From Burkholderiales bacterium (lineage in GTDB: Bacteria > Pseudomonadota > Gammaproteobacteria > Burkholderiales > JAEUOS01): DNA of 12,214 nt. Position 1 is the stretch's first letter. Every line of letters starts with the position of its first letter. The notes beneath the pieces are model-generated. The model worked only from the letters and a program-made list of their open reading frames with translations, was not told the origin of the DNA and made no database searches. Both the position numbers and the translations under genes were made by a program. Shown one piece after another: positions 1 to 7,468 of the stretch. The stretch is taken from positions 1 to 12,214 of the forward strand of contig CANGUJ010000075.1 of assembly GCA_947456845.1 (NCBI GenBank). The letters are read 5' to 3'.

Positions 1-18
1 CGCCGGTTCGACGAGCGC

Positions 19-1365
19 TTACTTCGCCGAGGCGAGTTCCTTGGCGCAGTCGCGCGGCGTGACCTTCTTTTCCTGCGCGTACTTGGCCGCGGATGCCCTG
101 ATCATCGGCTTGATCACCTGCTGGTCGGCCTCGTACACATCATTGCCGACCACCCACTTGTTGCCGTCCCAAGTGTGGATCTTGGCGCGGCTACCACCTT
201 CATGGTCGACGCAGGAGGTCGAGATCGGGTCGGCGAAGCCGGCGAACCCCAGCGCCGCCAGCGCCTTCTGGTCGAGCGCCAGGTTCTCCAGGCCCCACTG
301 CACTTCCTCGCCCTTAAGCGGCTTCTTGCCGTACTTGAGCTGGGCGCGCTTGACGCCCTCGACGCTCATCATCGCCGCCACCAGGCCGCGGTTGTAGAGC
401 ACCTCGCCCACCTCGGCCTTGGGACCGGTGCCCTGGCCCTTGTCGTGCACGAACTTCATCACGTCGGCATGCACCTTGCCCTGGCCGGCCGGCGCCATGA
501 AGGTCAGCGCGTTGTAGCCCTTGGCGCCGTCGCCCGCGGGGCGCACATCGGGTTCAGCGCCCGCCCACCATACGCCGTACATCTTCTCGCGAGGGTAGCC
601 GACCGCGACCGCTTCCTTGAGCGCCGTGCCGTTCATCACGCCCCAGCCCCACAGGAACAGGTAGTCGGGCCGGCTCTGGCGCACCTGCAGCCAGGTGGCC
701 TTCTGCTCGACGCCAGGATGGGTCACCGGCAGCAGCGAGAGTTCGTAGCCATGCATCTTGGCGCGCTCCTGCAGGAGCGCGATGGGTTCCTTGCCGTAGG
801 GCGAGTCGTGGTACACGAGGGCGATCTTCTTGCCCTTGAGCTTGTCGAGGCCGCCTTCCTTCTTGCCGATATGCTGGATCAGCATGTCGGCCGCGCCCCA
901 GTAGGTGCCGCCGAGCGGGAAGTTCCACTTGAACACCTGGCCGTCCACCGAGTCGGCGCGGCCATAGCCGGCGGTGATGATCGGTATCTTGTCGGTGAAC
1001 GACTTGTCGGTCAGCGCGAAGGTGATGCCGGTCGAGAGGGTGTGGAAGACGGCGGCGCCGGTCGGCCCCTTGCCCTTGAGGCGTTCGTAGCACTCGACGC
1101 CGCGGTCGGTGGCGTAGCCCGTCTCGCACTCCTCGTAGGTGATCTTCACGCCGTTGATACCGCCGTCGCGGGCGTTGATCAGCTTCAGGTAGTCCACATA
1201 GCCATTGGCGAAGGGGGTGCCGTTGGGTGCGTAAGCCCCGGTGCGGTAGGACAACACCGGAAAGAACTGCTCCTTGGCCTGTGCCGATGCCGACGTCGGC
1301 AGCAGCGAGCCTGTCAGGGCGGCGGTGATCGCAGCCGCGGCCGCGATCGAGGTTTGTAGCTTCAT
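19..1365 (-). CDS. LIV-type ABC transporter periplasmic substrate-binding protein
   Basis: A 448-residue periplasmic receptor of the leucine/isoleucine/valine-binding family (Peripla_BP_6 fold) that would deliver ligand to the LivH/LivM-like permeases encoded upstream. Residues 1-30 form a Sec signal peptide (basic MK start, Ala-rich core, cleavage probably after ASAQA), with no lipobox, so the product is probably soluble in the periplasm. Cys80 and Cys92 lie close together as in the LivJ disulfide; Cys385 and Cys440 could form a second one. The start at 1365 is chosen over an in-frame ATG at 1416 because AAGGAGA sits just before it and the signal peptide begins there. It is the last operon gene visible, 87 bases after livM. 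Length is somewhat above E. coli LivJ/LivK. The family is sure; the ligand is unknown, and the adjacent acyl-CoA ligase argues for an organic acid rather than an amino acid. Confidence 0.93.
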   Translation of the reverse strand: MKLQTSIAAAAAITAALTGSLLPTSASAQAKEQFFPVLSYRTGAYAPNGTPFANGYVDYLKLINARDGGINGVKITYEECETGYATDRGVECYERLKGKGPTGAAVFHTLSTGITFALTDKSFTDKIPIITAGYGRADSVDGQVFKWNFPLGGTYWGAADMLIQHIGKKEGGLDKLKGKKIALVYHDSPYGKEPIALLQERAKMHGYELSLLPVTHPGVEQKATWLQVRQSRPDYLFLWGWGVMNGTALKEAVAVGYPREKMYGVWWAGAEPDVRPAGDGAKGYNALTFMAPAGQGKVHADVMKFVHDKGQGTGPKAEVGEVLYNRGLVAAMMSVEGVKRAQLKYGKKPLKGEEVQWGLENLALDQKALAALGFAGFADPISTSCVDHEGGSRAKIHTWDGNKWVVGNDVYEADQQVIKPMIRASAAKYAQEKKVTPRDCAKELASAK

Positions 1366-1452
1366 GGTGTCTCCTTTTTTCAAAAAACGGGTCGGAAAAT
1401 CCGGCCGAACAAGCAAATCACTTTACGTCTGCGAGAGATATTGGTGATCACC
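1366..1452 (-). promoter_or_regulatory. Structured livM-livK intercistronic region
   Basis: This 87-base gap is much longer than the others in the operon. Directly after the livM stop is a perfect 10-base palindrome GGTGATCACC (1443-1452). Further on are a terminator-like hairpin (1390-1406) and the run TTTTTTGAAAAAA, which leads straight into the GGAG ribosome binding site of the binding-protein gene. I see no convincing -35/-10 pair. The region could set a different expression level for the binding protein by partial termination, RNA end protection or an unrecognised promoter. Confidence 0.5.
1382..1406 (-). terminator. Terminator-like hairpin plus T6 before the binding-protein gene
   Basis: Read on the minus strand, GGCCGGA (1406-1400) pairs with TCCGACC (1396-1390) around a TTT loop, with one C-A mismatch. 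CG and six T follow at 1387-1382. This has the form of an intrinsic terminator or attenuator, although the stem is short. It lies 3' of livM and about 17 bases before the livK start codon. It may act only partially, because livK otherwise depends on the upstream promoter. Confidence 0.45.
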
Positions 1453-2529
1453 CTAGTGCGGGAAAGGCCACAGGCGCAGCTTTTCCTTGCCGATGGCCCA
1501 CAGCCGCGCGATCCCGAGCGGCTCGACGATCAGGAAAAAGATGATCAGCGCGCCGAAAATCATGAATTCCATGTGCGAGGCCAGCGCGGTGCCGAAATTC
1601 ATGCCGACCAGCCCGCCCAGCACGGGCAGGATCTGGTTCAGGGTGATGGGCAGGAGCACGATGAACGCAGCGCCAATGAAACTGCCGAGAATCGAACCCA
1701 TGCCGCCGATGATGATCATGAACAGCAGGTTGAGGGAGAAGTTGACCGAAAACGCCGCCGGCTCCCATGACCCGAGGTGCACGAAGCCCCACATCGCGCC
1801 CGCCACGCCGGCATAGAAGGCGCTGACGGCAAAGGCGGACAGTTTGGCGTACATCGGGCGGATACCGATTACCTCGGCCGCCACATCCATGTCGCGCATG
1901 GCCATCCACGAGCGGCCGATATGGCCGCGCACGAGGTTCTTGGCCATCAGGGCGAACACGATCACCACCACCAGCACAAGAAGGTAGCGCTCAGTCGGCG
2001 TGTCGAACTTGAACCCGAACATCTCGATCGGCGCGGTCGACACCGAACCCGAGGGCGAGTAGTTGGTGAACCACTTCACGCGCGCGAACACCCAGTCGAT
2101 GAAGAACTGGGCCGCCAGCGTCGCCACGCCCAGATAAAGACCCTTGATCTGCAGCGAGGGCAGGCCGAAGAGGATGCCGACCAGCGCGGCGATGAGGCCC
2201 GCCAGCACCAGCACCAGGATGAAATTGAGCTGCGGGAAGCGCACGACGAGGTTATAGGCGGCGTAGGCGCCGATGCCCATGAAAGCGGCGTGACCGAGCG
2301 ATATCTGGCCGCAGTAGCCCACCAGCAGGTTCAGGCCGATGGCCGCCAGCGAGACGATGAGGAAGGGAATCAGCACGGCCCGGAACATGTAGTCGGAGGC
2401 CAGGTAGGGCACGGCGAACAGGGCGAAGGCGATCAGCCCGAAGATGAACCAGCGGTCCTGGCGGATGCCCAGGATCTGCTGGTCCTCGACGTAGCTGGCC
2501 TTGAATTGCCCGTTTTCACGATAGAACAT
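1453..2529 (-). CDS. livM: LIV-type ABC transporter permease, LivM-like
   Basis: A 358-residue inner-membrane permease of the branched-chain amino acid type ABC importer family (BPD_transp_2). A charged N-terminal stretch of about 25 residues precedes the first helix, and roughly eight to ten hydrophobic segments follow. The LivM-typical run GLNLLVGYCGQISLGHAAF is visible near residues 65-83. A cytoplasmic coupling-loop-like segment, GRSWMAMRDMDVAAEVIGI, lies in the second half and would contact the ATPase. It starts 12 bases after the LivH-like gene stop, with AGGA as ribosome binding site, and pairs with LivH to form the membrane channel. Length is within the usual range. The symbol names the family; substrate specificity is not implied. 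Confidence 0.92.
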   Translation of the reverse strand: MFYRENGQFKASYVEDQQILGIRQDRWFIFGLIAFALFAVPYLASDYMFRAVLIPFLIVSLAAIGLNLLVGYCGQISLGHAAFMGIGAYAAYNLVVRFPQLNFILVLVLAGLIAALVGILFGLPSLQIKGLYLGVATLAAQFFIDWVFARVKWFTNYSPSGSVSTAPIEMFGFKFDTPTERYLLVLVVVIVFALMAKNLVRGHIGRSWMAMRDMDVAAEVIGIRPMYAKLSAFAVSAFYAGVAGAMWGFVHLGSWEPAAFSVNFSLNLLFMIIIGGMGSILGSFIGAAFIVLLPITLNQILPVLGGLVGMNFGTALASHMEFMIFGALIIFFLIVEPLGIARLWAIGKEKLRLWPFPH

Positions 2530-2541
2530 GGTGTCAGGATC

Positions 2542-3579
2542 CTAGACGCGGTCGATGTGTTTTTCGCCGAAGAGACCTTCGGGTCGCACCATCAGGAACA
2601 ACAGCGCCAGCACATAGGCGAACCAGTTCTCGATCCCGCCGCCCGCCAGGTCCCACATCTTGACCAGCGGCGGTCCGAGGAACACCTCGGCCATCTTCTC
2701 GCCCACGCCGATGACCAGGCCGCCGATGATGGCGCCCGGGATCGAGGTGAAGCCGCCGAGGATCACGACCGGCAAGGCCTTGAGCGCGAGCTGCGCCAGC
2801 GAAAACTGCACGCCCAGCTTGGAGCCCCACACCATGCCCGCCACCAGCGCGACGAAACCCGCGACCGCCCACACGATCACCCAGATGCGGTTGAGCGGAA
2901 TGCCGATCGATTGCGCGGCCTGGTGGTCGTCGGCCACCGCGCGCAAGGCCCGGCCGGTAGCGGTCTTCTGGAAGAACAGCGCCAACATGAGCACCAGCAG
3001 GGTCGCGATCACCGTCGCCACCAGGTCTTCCTTGCTGACCAGTATGCCGCCCTCGAACATCGACTGCAGGATCATGGTCGGTTCCTTGGAGATCCCCAGG
3101 TCGATCTTGTAGACGTCGCTGCCCCAGATGGTCTGGCCGAAACCGTCCAGGAAGAAGGTCACGCCGAGCGTGGCCATGAGGAGCGCCACCGGGTCCTGGG
3201 CCACCAGCGGCCGCAGCACCACGCGCTCGACCACCCAGGCCAGGACGATCATGATGCCGGTGGCCAGCACAAAAGCGAGCGCCAGCGCGGGGAATCCTGC
3301 GGGTATGCCTATCCAGCCCGGCAGCCATTCCGCCAGACGCGCCAGCGCCAGCGCGGCGAACAGCACCATCGCGCCCTGCGCGAAATTGAACACCCCGGAG
3401 GCCTTGAAGATGAGCACGAAGCCCAGCGCCACCAGGGAATACAGCACACCGGCCATCAGGCCGCCGATGAGCACTTCGAGATAGAAGCCGGGTGCGCTGC
3501 CGGTGAGCAGCGGCGCCGCCAGGCCAGCGGCCAGCACCACGCCCAAGGCGATGACCGGCCCGTTTTTCCTTGCTGCCAT
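2542..3579 (-). CDS. livH: LIV-type ABC transporter permease, LivH-like
   Basis: A 345-residue inner-membrane permease, partner of the LivM-like protein encoded 12 bases downstream. About eight hydrophobic helices are evident. The family-typical segment GVFNFAQGAMVLFAA lies near residues 62-76, and the coupling-loop region GRALRAVADDHQAAQSIGI is in the middle of the protein. The start at 3579 is taken because AAGGAA lies 8 bases upstream; an in-frame ATG at 3648 would run into the end of the ATPase gene and adds a non-hydrophobic tail. It is somewhat longer than E. coli LivH because of an extended N-terminal hydrophobic segment and the loop around SKEPTMILQSMFEGGILVSKED. The gene follows the ATPase gene after 13 bases. 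The family call is secure; the substrate is unknown. Confidence 0.92.
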   Translation of the reverse strand: MAARKNGPVIALGVVLAAGLAAPLLTGSAPGFYLEVLIGGLMAGVLYSLVALGFVLIFKASGVFNFAQGAMVLFAALALARLAEWLPGWIGIPAGFPALALAFVLATGIMIVLAWVVERVVLRPLVAQDPVALLMATLGVTFFLDGFGQTIWGSDVYKIDLGISKEPTMILQSMFEGGILVSKEDLVATVIATLLVLMLALFFQKTATGRALRAVADDHQAAQSIGIPLNRIWVIVWAVAGFVALVAGMVWGSKLGVQFSLAQLALKALPVVILGGFTSIPGAIIGGLVIGVGEKMAEVFLGPPLVKMWDLAGGGIENWFAYVLALLFLMVRPEGLFGEKHIDRV

Positions 3580-3592
3580 GAGGGTATTCCTT

Positions 3593-4378
3593 CTAGTGAC
3601 CCGCGCCGAGGTAGGCCCTGATGACCTCGGGATCGTTGCGCACTTCATCCGGCGTGCCGTCGCCGATCTTCTTGCCGTAGTCGAGCACCACCACGCGGTC
3701 GGAAATGTCCATCACCACGCCCATGTCATGCTCGATCAAGACGATGGTGGTGCCGAACTCGTCGTTGATGTCGAGAACGAAGCGGCACATGTCCTGCTTC
3801 TCTTCCACATTCATCCCTGCCATAGGCTCGTCGAGCAGCAGCACCTGCGGCTGCGCCGCCAACGCGCGGCCGAGGTCGACGCGCTTCTGCAGGCCGTAGG
3901 GCAGGCGGCCGACCGGCGTCTTGCGGTAGGGCTGGATCTCGAGGAAGTCGATCACATGCTCGCAGAACTCCCGTTCGCGCAGTTCCTCGGCGCGGGCCGG
4001 CCCGAAATGCAGGGCCTGGGCGAGGATGCCGGTCTTCATCTTCAGGTTGCGGCCGGTCATGATGTTGTCGAGCACGCTCATGCCCTTGAACAACGCCAGG
4101 TTCTGGAAGGTGCGGGCGATGCCGCTCTCGGCCGCATGGTGCGTGTCCATATCGCGCCGCACCTCGCCCTTGTAGACGATTTCGCCCTCCTGCGGGTGGT
4201 ACACGCCGTTGATGCAGTTGAGCATGGAGCTCTTGCCGGCGCCGTTCGGGCCGATGATGGCGCGCACCTCGTGCTCGCGCACGTCGAACGAGATGCTCTG
4301 CAGCGCCTTGACGCCGCCGAACGCAAGGGAGATGTTGCGGACGTCGAGGATGACGTCGCCGATGTTGCGTTGTCTCAT
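3593..4378 (-). CDS. livG: LIV-type ABC transporter ATP-binding protein, LivG-like
   Basis: A 261-residue cytoplasmic ATPase that energises the LivHM channel. Visible motifs are Walker A GPNGAGKSS (43-51), Q-loop Gln92 in RTFQN, a degenerate signature LPYGLQ (159-164, where the canonical form is LSGGQ), Walker B LLLDEP (180-185) and the H-loop His217 in IEHD. The C-terminal DGTPDEVRNDPEVIRAYLG tail is typical of LivG rather than LivF. The start at 4378 overlaps the ligase stop by one base (TGATG), with AGGAAGG inside the ligase gene as ribosome binding site, so translation is probably coupled. An open frame continues upstream to 4684 but lies entirely within the ligase gene. The second ATPase of the complex (LivF) is not in the window. 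Confidence 0.94.
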   Translation of the reverse strand: MRQRNIGDVILDVRNISLAFGGVKALQSISFDVREHEVRAIIGPNGAGKSSMLNCINGVYHPQEGEIVYKGEVRRDMDTHHAAESGIARTFQNLALFKGMSVLDNIMTGRNLKMKTGILAQALHFGPARAEELREREFCEHVIDFLEIQPYRKTPVGRLPYGLQKRVDLGRALAAQPQVLLLDEPMAGMNVEEKQDMCRFVLDINDEFGTTIVLIEHDMGVVMDISDRVVVLDYGKKIGDGTPDEVRNDPEVIRAYLGAGH

Positions 4379-6333
4379 CAGGCGGCCTTCCTGGCGGCGG
4401 GAAAGGTCTTCGCATCCATGATCCTGAGCGTGGCGCTCACCTTGCCGACGCGGCCGTCCTCGAACTTGACCTGGGTCTCGATGAACTGCTCGTCGCGGCC
4501 GCCATAGATGGCCTCGACCAGCGGGCCGTACTTCTCGCCGATGAAGCCGCGCCTGACCTTGGAGGTGCGGGTGAGCTCGCCGTCGTCGGCGTCGAGTTCC
4601 TTGTGCAGGATGATGAAGCGGCGGATCTGCGAATCGGCCAGCTTCTCTTCCCGCGCCAGGTCGGCGTTGACCTTCTCGACGCACTCGCGGATCAGGTCGC
4701 GCACGGCCGGCTGGCTGCCGAGGTCGACGTAGCCGCTATAGGTGATGCCGCGCTTCTCGGCCCAGTTGCCGACCGCTTCCATCTCGATGTTGATGAAGGC
4801 GCTGACCATGTCGCGCCGGTCGCCCAGGGCGACCGCTTCCTTGATGAACGGGAAGAACTTGAGCTTGTTCTCGATGTACTTGGGCGCGAACATGGCGCCG
4901 TTGGCCAGCCGGCCCACATCCTTGGCGCGGTCGATGATGCGCAGGTGGCCGTGGGCGTCGATGATGCCGGCGTCGCCTGAGTGGTACCAGCCGTCGTTGG
5001 TGAGCACCTCGGCGGTCGCCGCGGGGTTCTTGTAGTACTCGCGCAGCAGGCCGGGTGACTTGATCAGGAGTTCACCGTTGTCGGCGATCTTCAGCTCCAC
5101 GCCGGCCACCGGCGGGCCGACGGTTTCGGCGCTGACCTGGCCATCAGGCTGCACGCACACGAACACCGCGGTCTCGGTGGACCCGTAGAGTTGCTTCAGA
5201 TTGATGCCCAGCGAGCGATAGAAGCGGAACAGGTCCGGGCCGATGGCCTCGCCCGCGGTATAGGCCACGCGCACGCGGCTCATGCCGAGCACGTTGCGCA
5301 GCGGACCGTAGGTGGTGAGGTCGCCCAGCCAGTACATCAAGCGGTCGGGCAGGCCGACCGCCTGCCCGTCGAGCAGCCGCCCGCCGACGCGCTCGGCGAC
5401 GCCCATGAAGTACTTGAACAGGCCGCGCTTGATGCGGCTGGCGTCCTCCATGCGGATGGTCACCGAGGTGAGCAGGTTCTCGTAGACGCGCGGCGGCGCG
5501 AAATAGTAGGTAGGGCCGATCTCGCGCATGTCCGAGGTCACCGTGCCGGCGGCCTCCGGGCAGTTGACACAGAAACCGGCCACCAGGGCCTGCGCGTAGG
5601 AGAAGATGTTCTGCCCGATCCAGGCGGGCGGCAGATAGGCCAGCACCTCCTCGGCGTCCGACAGGCCCTCCATCTCGCAGCCCACGCGGGCGCGGTCGAT
5701 CAGCGCCGCGTAGGTATGCACCACGCCCTTGGGGTGGCCCGTGGTGCCCGAGGTGTAGAACATCGACGCGGCGTCGGACGACTTGCCCTTGGCGACCTCG
5801 GCATCGAAGAAGCCGGGATTGGCAGCATCGTACTCGCGGCCGATGGCGCGCAGCTTTTCGAAGGCCGTGAGCTCCGGCTGGCTGTAGTGGCGCAGGCCGC
5901 GCGGATCATCGTAGTAGATGTGGGCGATGAGCCCGGCCTGCTCCTTGATTTCGAGGACCTTGTCGACCTGCTCCTGGTCCTCGACCACGGCATGGGTGAT
6001 CTCGGCATTCTGGAACACATAGACCAGCTCGCTGGCGATGGCGTCCTGGTACAGGCCCACCGGTATGGCGCCGATCGATTGCGCCGCGGCAATGGTCCAG
6101 TACACCCAGGGACGGTTGGCGCCGATGATGGCGATATGGTCGCCGCGCTTCAAGCCCTGCGCCGCAAGACCGCAGGCGATTGCGCGCACCTCGTCGGCCA
6201 CCTGGCGCCAGGTGAAGGTTTGCCAGATGCCGAGGTCCTTCTCGCGCATGGCCGGGCGCGCACCGCGCACCTTCGCATGGTGCGCAAGCAGGCGCGGAAA
6301 GGTGTCCGCCGTTACCGGGGGCAAGCCGCTCAT
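4378..6333 (-). CDS. AMP-forming acyl-CoA ligase (long-chain fatty acid type)
   Basis: A 651-residue ANL-superfamily enzyme that would convert a carboxylic acid, ATP and CoA into acyl-CoA, AMP and pyrophosphate in the cytoplasm. Motifs in order are the phosphate loop YTSGTTGHPKG (193-203), the adenine-binding YGSTET (383-388), the HSGD segment with the ribose-binding Asp454 (451-454), the hinge DRAKD (468-472) and the catalytic-lysine region LTRTSKVRR, with Lys592 the candidate. The size and the ~110-residue insertion between the phosphate loop and the YGSTET motif resemble long-chain acyl-CoA synthetases more than acetyl-CoA synthetase. The start at 6333 has AGGAG seven bases upstream; an in-frame ATG at 6507 would add 58 basic, low-complexity residues. 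As first gene of the operon with the importer, it probably activates the imported acid. Chain length or aromatic preference cannot be read from sequence. Confidence 0.92.
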   Translation of the reverse strand: MSGLPPVTADTFPRLLAHHAKVRGARPAMREKDLGIWQTFTWRQVADEVRAIACGLAAQGLKRGDHIAIIGANRPWVYWTIAAAQSIGAIPVGLYQDAIASELVYVFQNAEITHAVVEDQEQVDKVLEIKEQAGLIAHIYYDDPRGLRHYSQPELTAFEKLRAIGREYDAANPGFFDAEVAKGKSSDAASMFYTSGTTGHPKGVVHTYAALIDRARVGCEMEGLSDAEEVLAYLPPAWIGQNIFSYAQALVAGFCVNCPEAAGTVTSDMREIGPTYYFAPPRVYENLLTSVTIRMEDASRIKRGLFKYFMGVAERVGGRLLDGQAVGLPDRLMYWLGDLTTYGPLRNVLGMSRVRVAYTAGEAIGPDLFRFYRSLGINLKQLYGSTETAVFVCVQPDGQVSAETVGPPVAGVELKIADNGELLIKSPGLLREYYKNPAATAEVLTNDGWYHSGDAGIIDAHGHLRIIDRAKDVGRLANGAMFAPKYIENKLKFFPFIKEAVALGDRRDMVSAFINIEMEAVGNWAEKRGITYSGYVDLGSQPAVRDLIRECVEKVNADLAREEKLADSQIRRFIILHKELDADDGELTRTSKVRRGFIGEKYGPLVEAIYGGRDEQFIETQVKFEDGRVGKVSATLRIMDAKTFPAARKAA

Positions 6334-6559
6334 TTGTCTTCTCCTGGCTGCCGAGGGCGCCTTGGCGCTCCGGCAGTTCCGATTTTTGCGCCCGCTTTTT
6401 TCTCGGGGCACTCCATTCCCCGCCCCGAACCGGCCCGGACGCATGAGCGCAAGGCGGGCACGGCCATGCGGACCCGGCCACGTATCATAGGGACCGCAGG
6501 TTTGCATCGGCTGTCATTAGGCCGACAATCCGTAAACGAAATTTCACCCGTAGTCTTTC
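6334..6559. promoter_or_regulatory. Divergent intergenic region, ligase operon / Crp-type regulator
   Basis: These 226 bases separate the two start codons and must carry both promoters. On the minus strand a -10-like TATGAT (6488-6483) has no good -35. On the plus strand TTGCAT (6502-6507), 16 bases and GACAAT (6524-6529) give a weak sigma-70-like pair 30 bases before the regulator ATG. An 8-base palindrome GAAATTTC lies at 6538-6545 near the regulator start. No clear Crp/Fnr consensus (TGTGA-N6-TCACA or TTGAT-N4-ATCAA) was found. The ligase-proximal part holds the hairpin listed separately, followed on the plus strand by T-rich sequence (6382-6401). Confidence 0.45.
6348..6376. repeat. 29-base imperfect hairpin next to the ligase ribosome binding site
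   Basis: CTGCCG (6348-6353) pairs with CGGCAG (6371-6376), and GCGCC (6357-6361) pairs with GGCGC (6364-6368) around a TT centre. Between the stems are a bulged A and a G-C plus G-T step. In the ligase mRNA (minus strand) it ends two bases before the AGGAG ribosome binding site. On the plus strand it is followed after five bases by TTTTT (6382-6386), so it could instead stop antisense transcription heading towards the regulator. Function is inferred only. Confidence 0.5.
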
Positions 6560-7234
6560 ATGTCCGCCTTATTGCCGATATTGCAGGCAACCCCATGGGG
6601 GAAAACCCTAGATGCGGAGGAGTTCGCCGCTGCGGCGGCCGACATCACCGAAAGACGCGTAGCGGCCGGAGGCTACGTGTGCCGCAAGGGCGAGCCGGTC
6701 GAAAGCTGGATAGGCGTCCTCGACGGCCTGGTGAAAATGAGCAGCATCTCGCCCGAGGGCAAGCCGATCAGCTTCACCGGCGTGCCCACCGGCGGATGGT
6801 TCGGCGAAGGCTCGCTGCTCAAATACCCCGAGCCGCGCCTGTACGACGTGGTGGCGGTGCGCGATTCCCAGGTGGCCTACATGCCGCGCGCGACCTTCAT
6901 GCGCCTGCTCGACAACAGCATTGCGTTCAACCGGTTCCTGCTCAAGCAACTCAACGAGCGTCTCGGCCAGTTCATCGGCACGGTCGAGAACGACCGGCTC
7001 CTCGAACCCGACGCGCGGGTGGCACGCGCCTTGGCGCAGCTGTTCAATCCGCTTCTCTACCCCGGCACGGCCACGCAACTGCAGCTATCGCAGGAGGAAA
7101 TCGGCCTGCTCTCGGGCGTTTCGCGCCAGCGCGCGAACCAGGCGCTGCAGGTGCTCGAAAGGGCGGGATTGCTGAAGGTGGAGTATGGCGGCGTGCGGGT
7201 GCTCGACATCGACGGGTTGAAATCGTTCGGTTGA
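6560..7234 (+). CDS. Crp/Fnr-family transcriptional regulator
   Basis: A 224-residue regulator with an N-terminal cyclic-nucleotide-type beta-barrel (about residues 20-115, with the FGEGSLL turn at 81-87), a long dimerisation helix (about 116-145) and a C-terminal winged helix-turn-helix (about 150-216). The recognition helix is SRQRANQALQVLE (188-200). It has only one cysteine (Cys41), so an FNR-like iron-sulfur cluster is not expected. The phosphate-binding cassette lacks the R-(S/T)-A of E. coli Crp and has RLYDVVA, so the ligand is probably not cAMP in the usual mode. No strong Shine-Dalgarno precedes the ATG at 6560. It is transcribed away from the ligase-transporter operon, so control of that operon is a reasonable inference. 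Confidence 0.93.
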   Translation: MSALLPILQATPWGKTLDAEEFAAAAADITERRVAAGGYVCRKGEPVESWIGVLDGLVKMSSISPEGKPISFTGVPTGGWFGEGSLLKYPEPRLYDVVAVRDSQVAYMPRATFMRLLDNSIAFNRFLLKQLNERLGQFIGTVENDRLLEPDARVARALAQLFNPLLYPGTATQLQLSQEEIGLLSGVSRQRANQALQVLERAGLLKVEYGGVRVLDIDGLKSFG

Positions 7235-7468
7235 CCGGCGGGTACGCTCGCCACATGCGGCGGGTACCGGCATGCGGCCGGCGGGCCGGCCGAGGCGCGA
7301 CCGCCTGGAAGATCACGCGAATCAACGGGCGCAGCATGGCCTGCCTCGCCGTGCTGGATGGATTTCCGCCGGCGGGACCGCGGCATTCGCCCGCGCCCGC
7401 GCAACCCTCGCGGTCAGGCGCCGGTGTGGTGTAACCTGAGGCATTCTGGCCGACGACCGAAACAGTTC
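7235..7468. other. Intergenic region between regulator and PsiE-family gene
   Basis: These 234 bases contain no gene I can support. They hold an 18-base GC-only inverted repeat (7275-7292) and GC-rich sequence. A 59-codon open frame from the ATG at 7255 ends in TAA at 7432-7434, but it is Arg/Pro-rich, has no ribosome binding site and looks fortuitous. A promoter for the PsiE-family gene is expected here, but I see no convincing boxes and no Pho box. Confidence 0.4.
7275..7292. repeat. GC-only inverted repeat 3' of the regulator gene
   Basis: CGGCCGGC and GCCGGCCG arms of 8 bases flank a GG centre, 40 bases after the regulator stop. The hairpin would be very stable, but no T-run follows, so it may be a 3'-end stabiliser, a factor-dependent terminator element or simply base-composition bias. 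Confidence 0.4.

Noticed and set aside
2536..2543. AGGATCCT palindrome between livH and livM
   Set aside because: It is explained by the stop codon of livH and the AGGA ribosome binding site of livM; eight bases is too short to argue for an operator.
1777..3621. A 614-codon open frame antisense to the livM and livH genes
   Set aside because: It is rich in His, Gln, Arg and Glu, the usual result of reading GC-rich membrane-protein genes backwards, and has no recognisable domain or ribosome binding site. The permease frames on the other strand are certain.
4379..4684. An N-terminal extension of the LivG-like ATPase into the ligase gene
   Set aside because: The extra residues are Arg/Gly-rich and overlap the ligase coding frame; the ATG at 4378 has a ribosome binding site and begins the normal LivG N-terminus.
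6511..6528. A possible Pho box (CTGTCAT half-site) in the divergent region
   Set aside because: The second half-site CCGACAA matches only four of seven positions, and the flanking genes give no reason to expect PhoB control.
5191..7434. A 747-codon plus-strand open frame across the ligase gene, the intergenic region and the regulator gene
   Set aside because: It runs antisense to the ligase and out of frame with the regulator, with Arg/Ala/Gly-rich composition and no domain. It is a shadow of high GC content.
7255..7434. A small 59-codon open frame after the regulator gene
   Set aside because: It has no ribosome binding site, a composition unlike real genes here, and crosses the GC-only inverted repeat.
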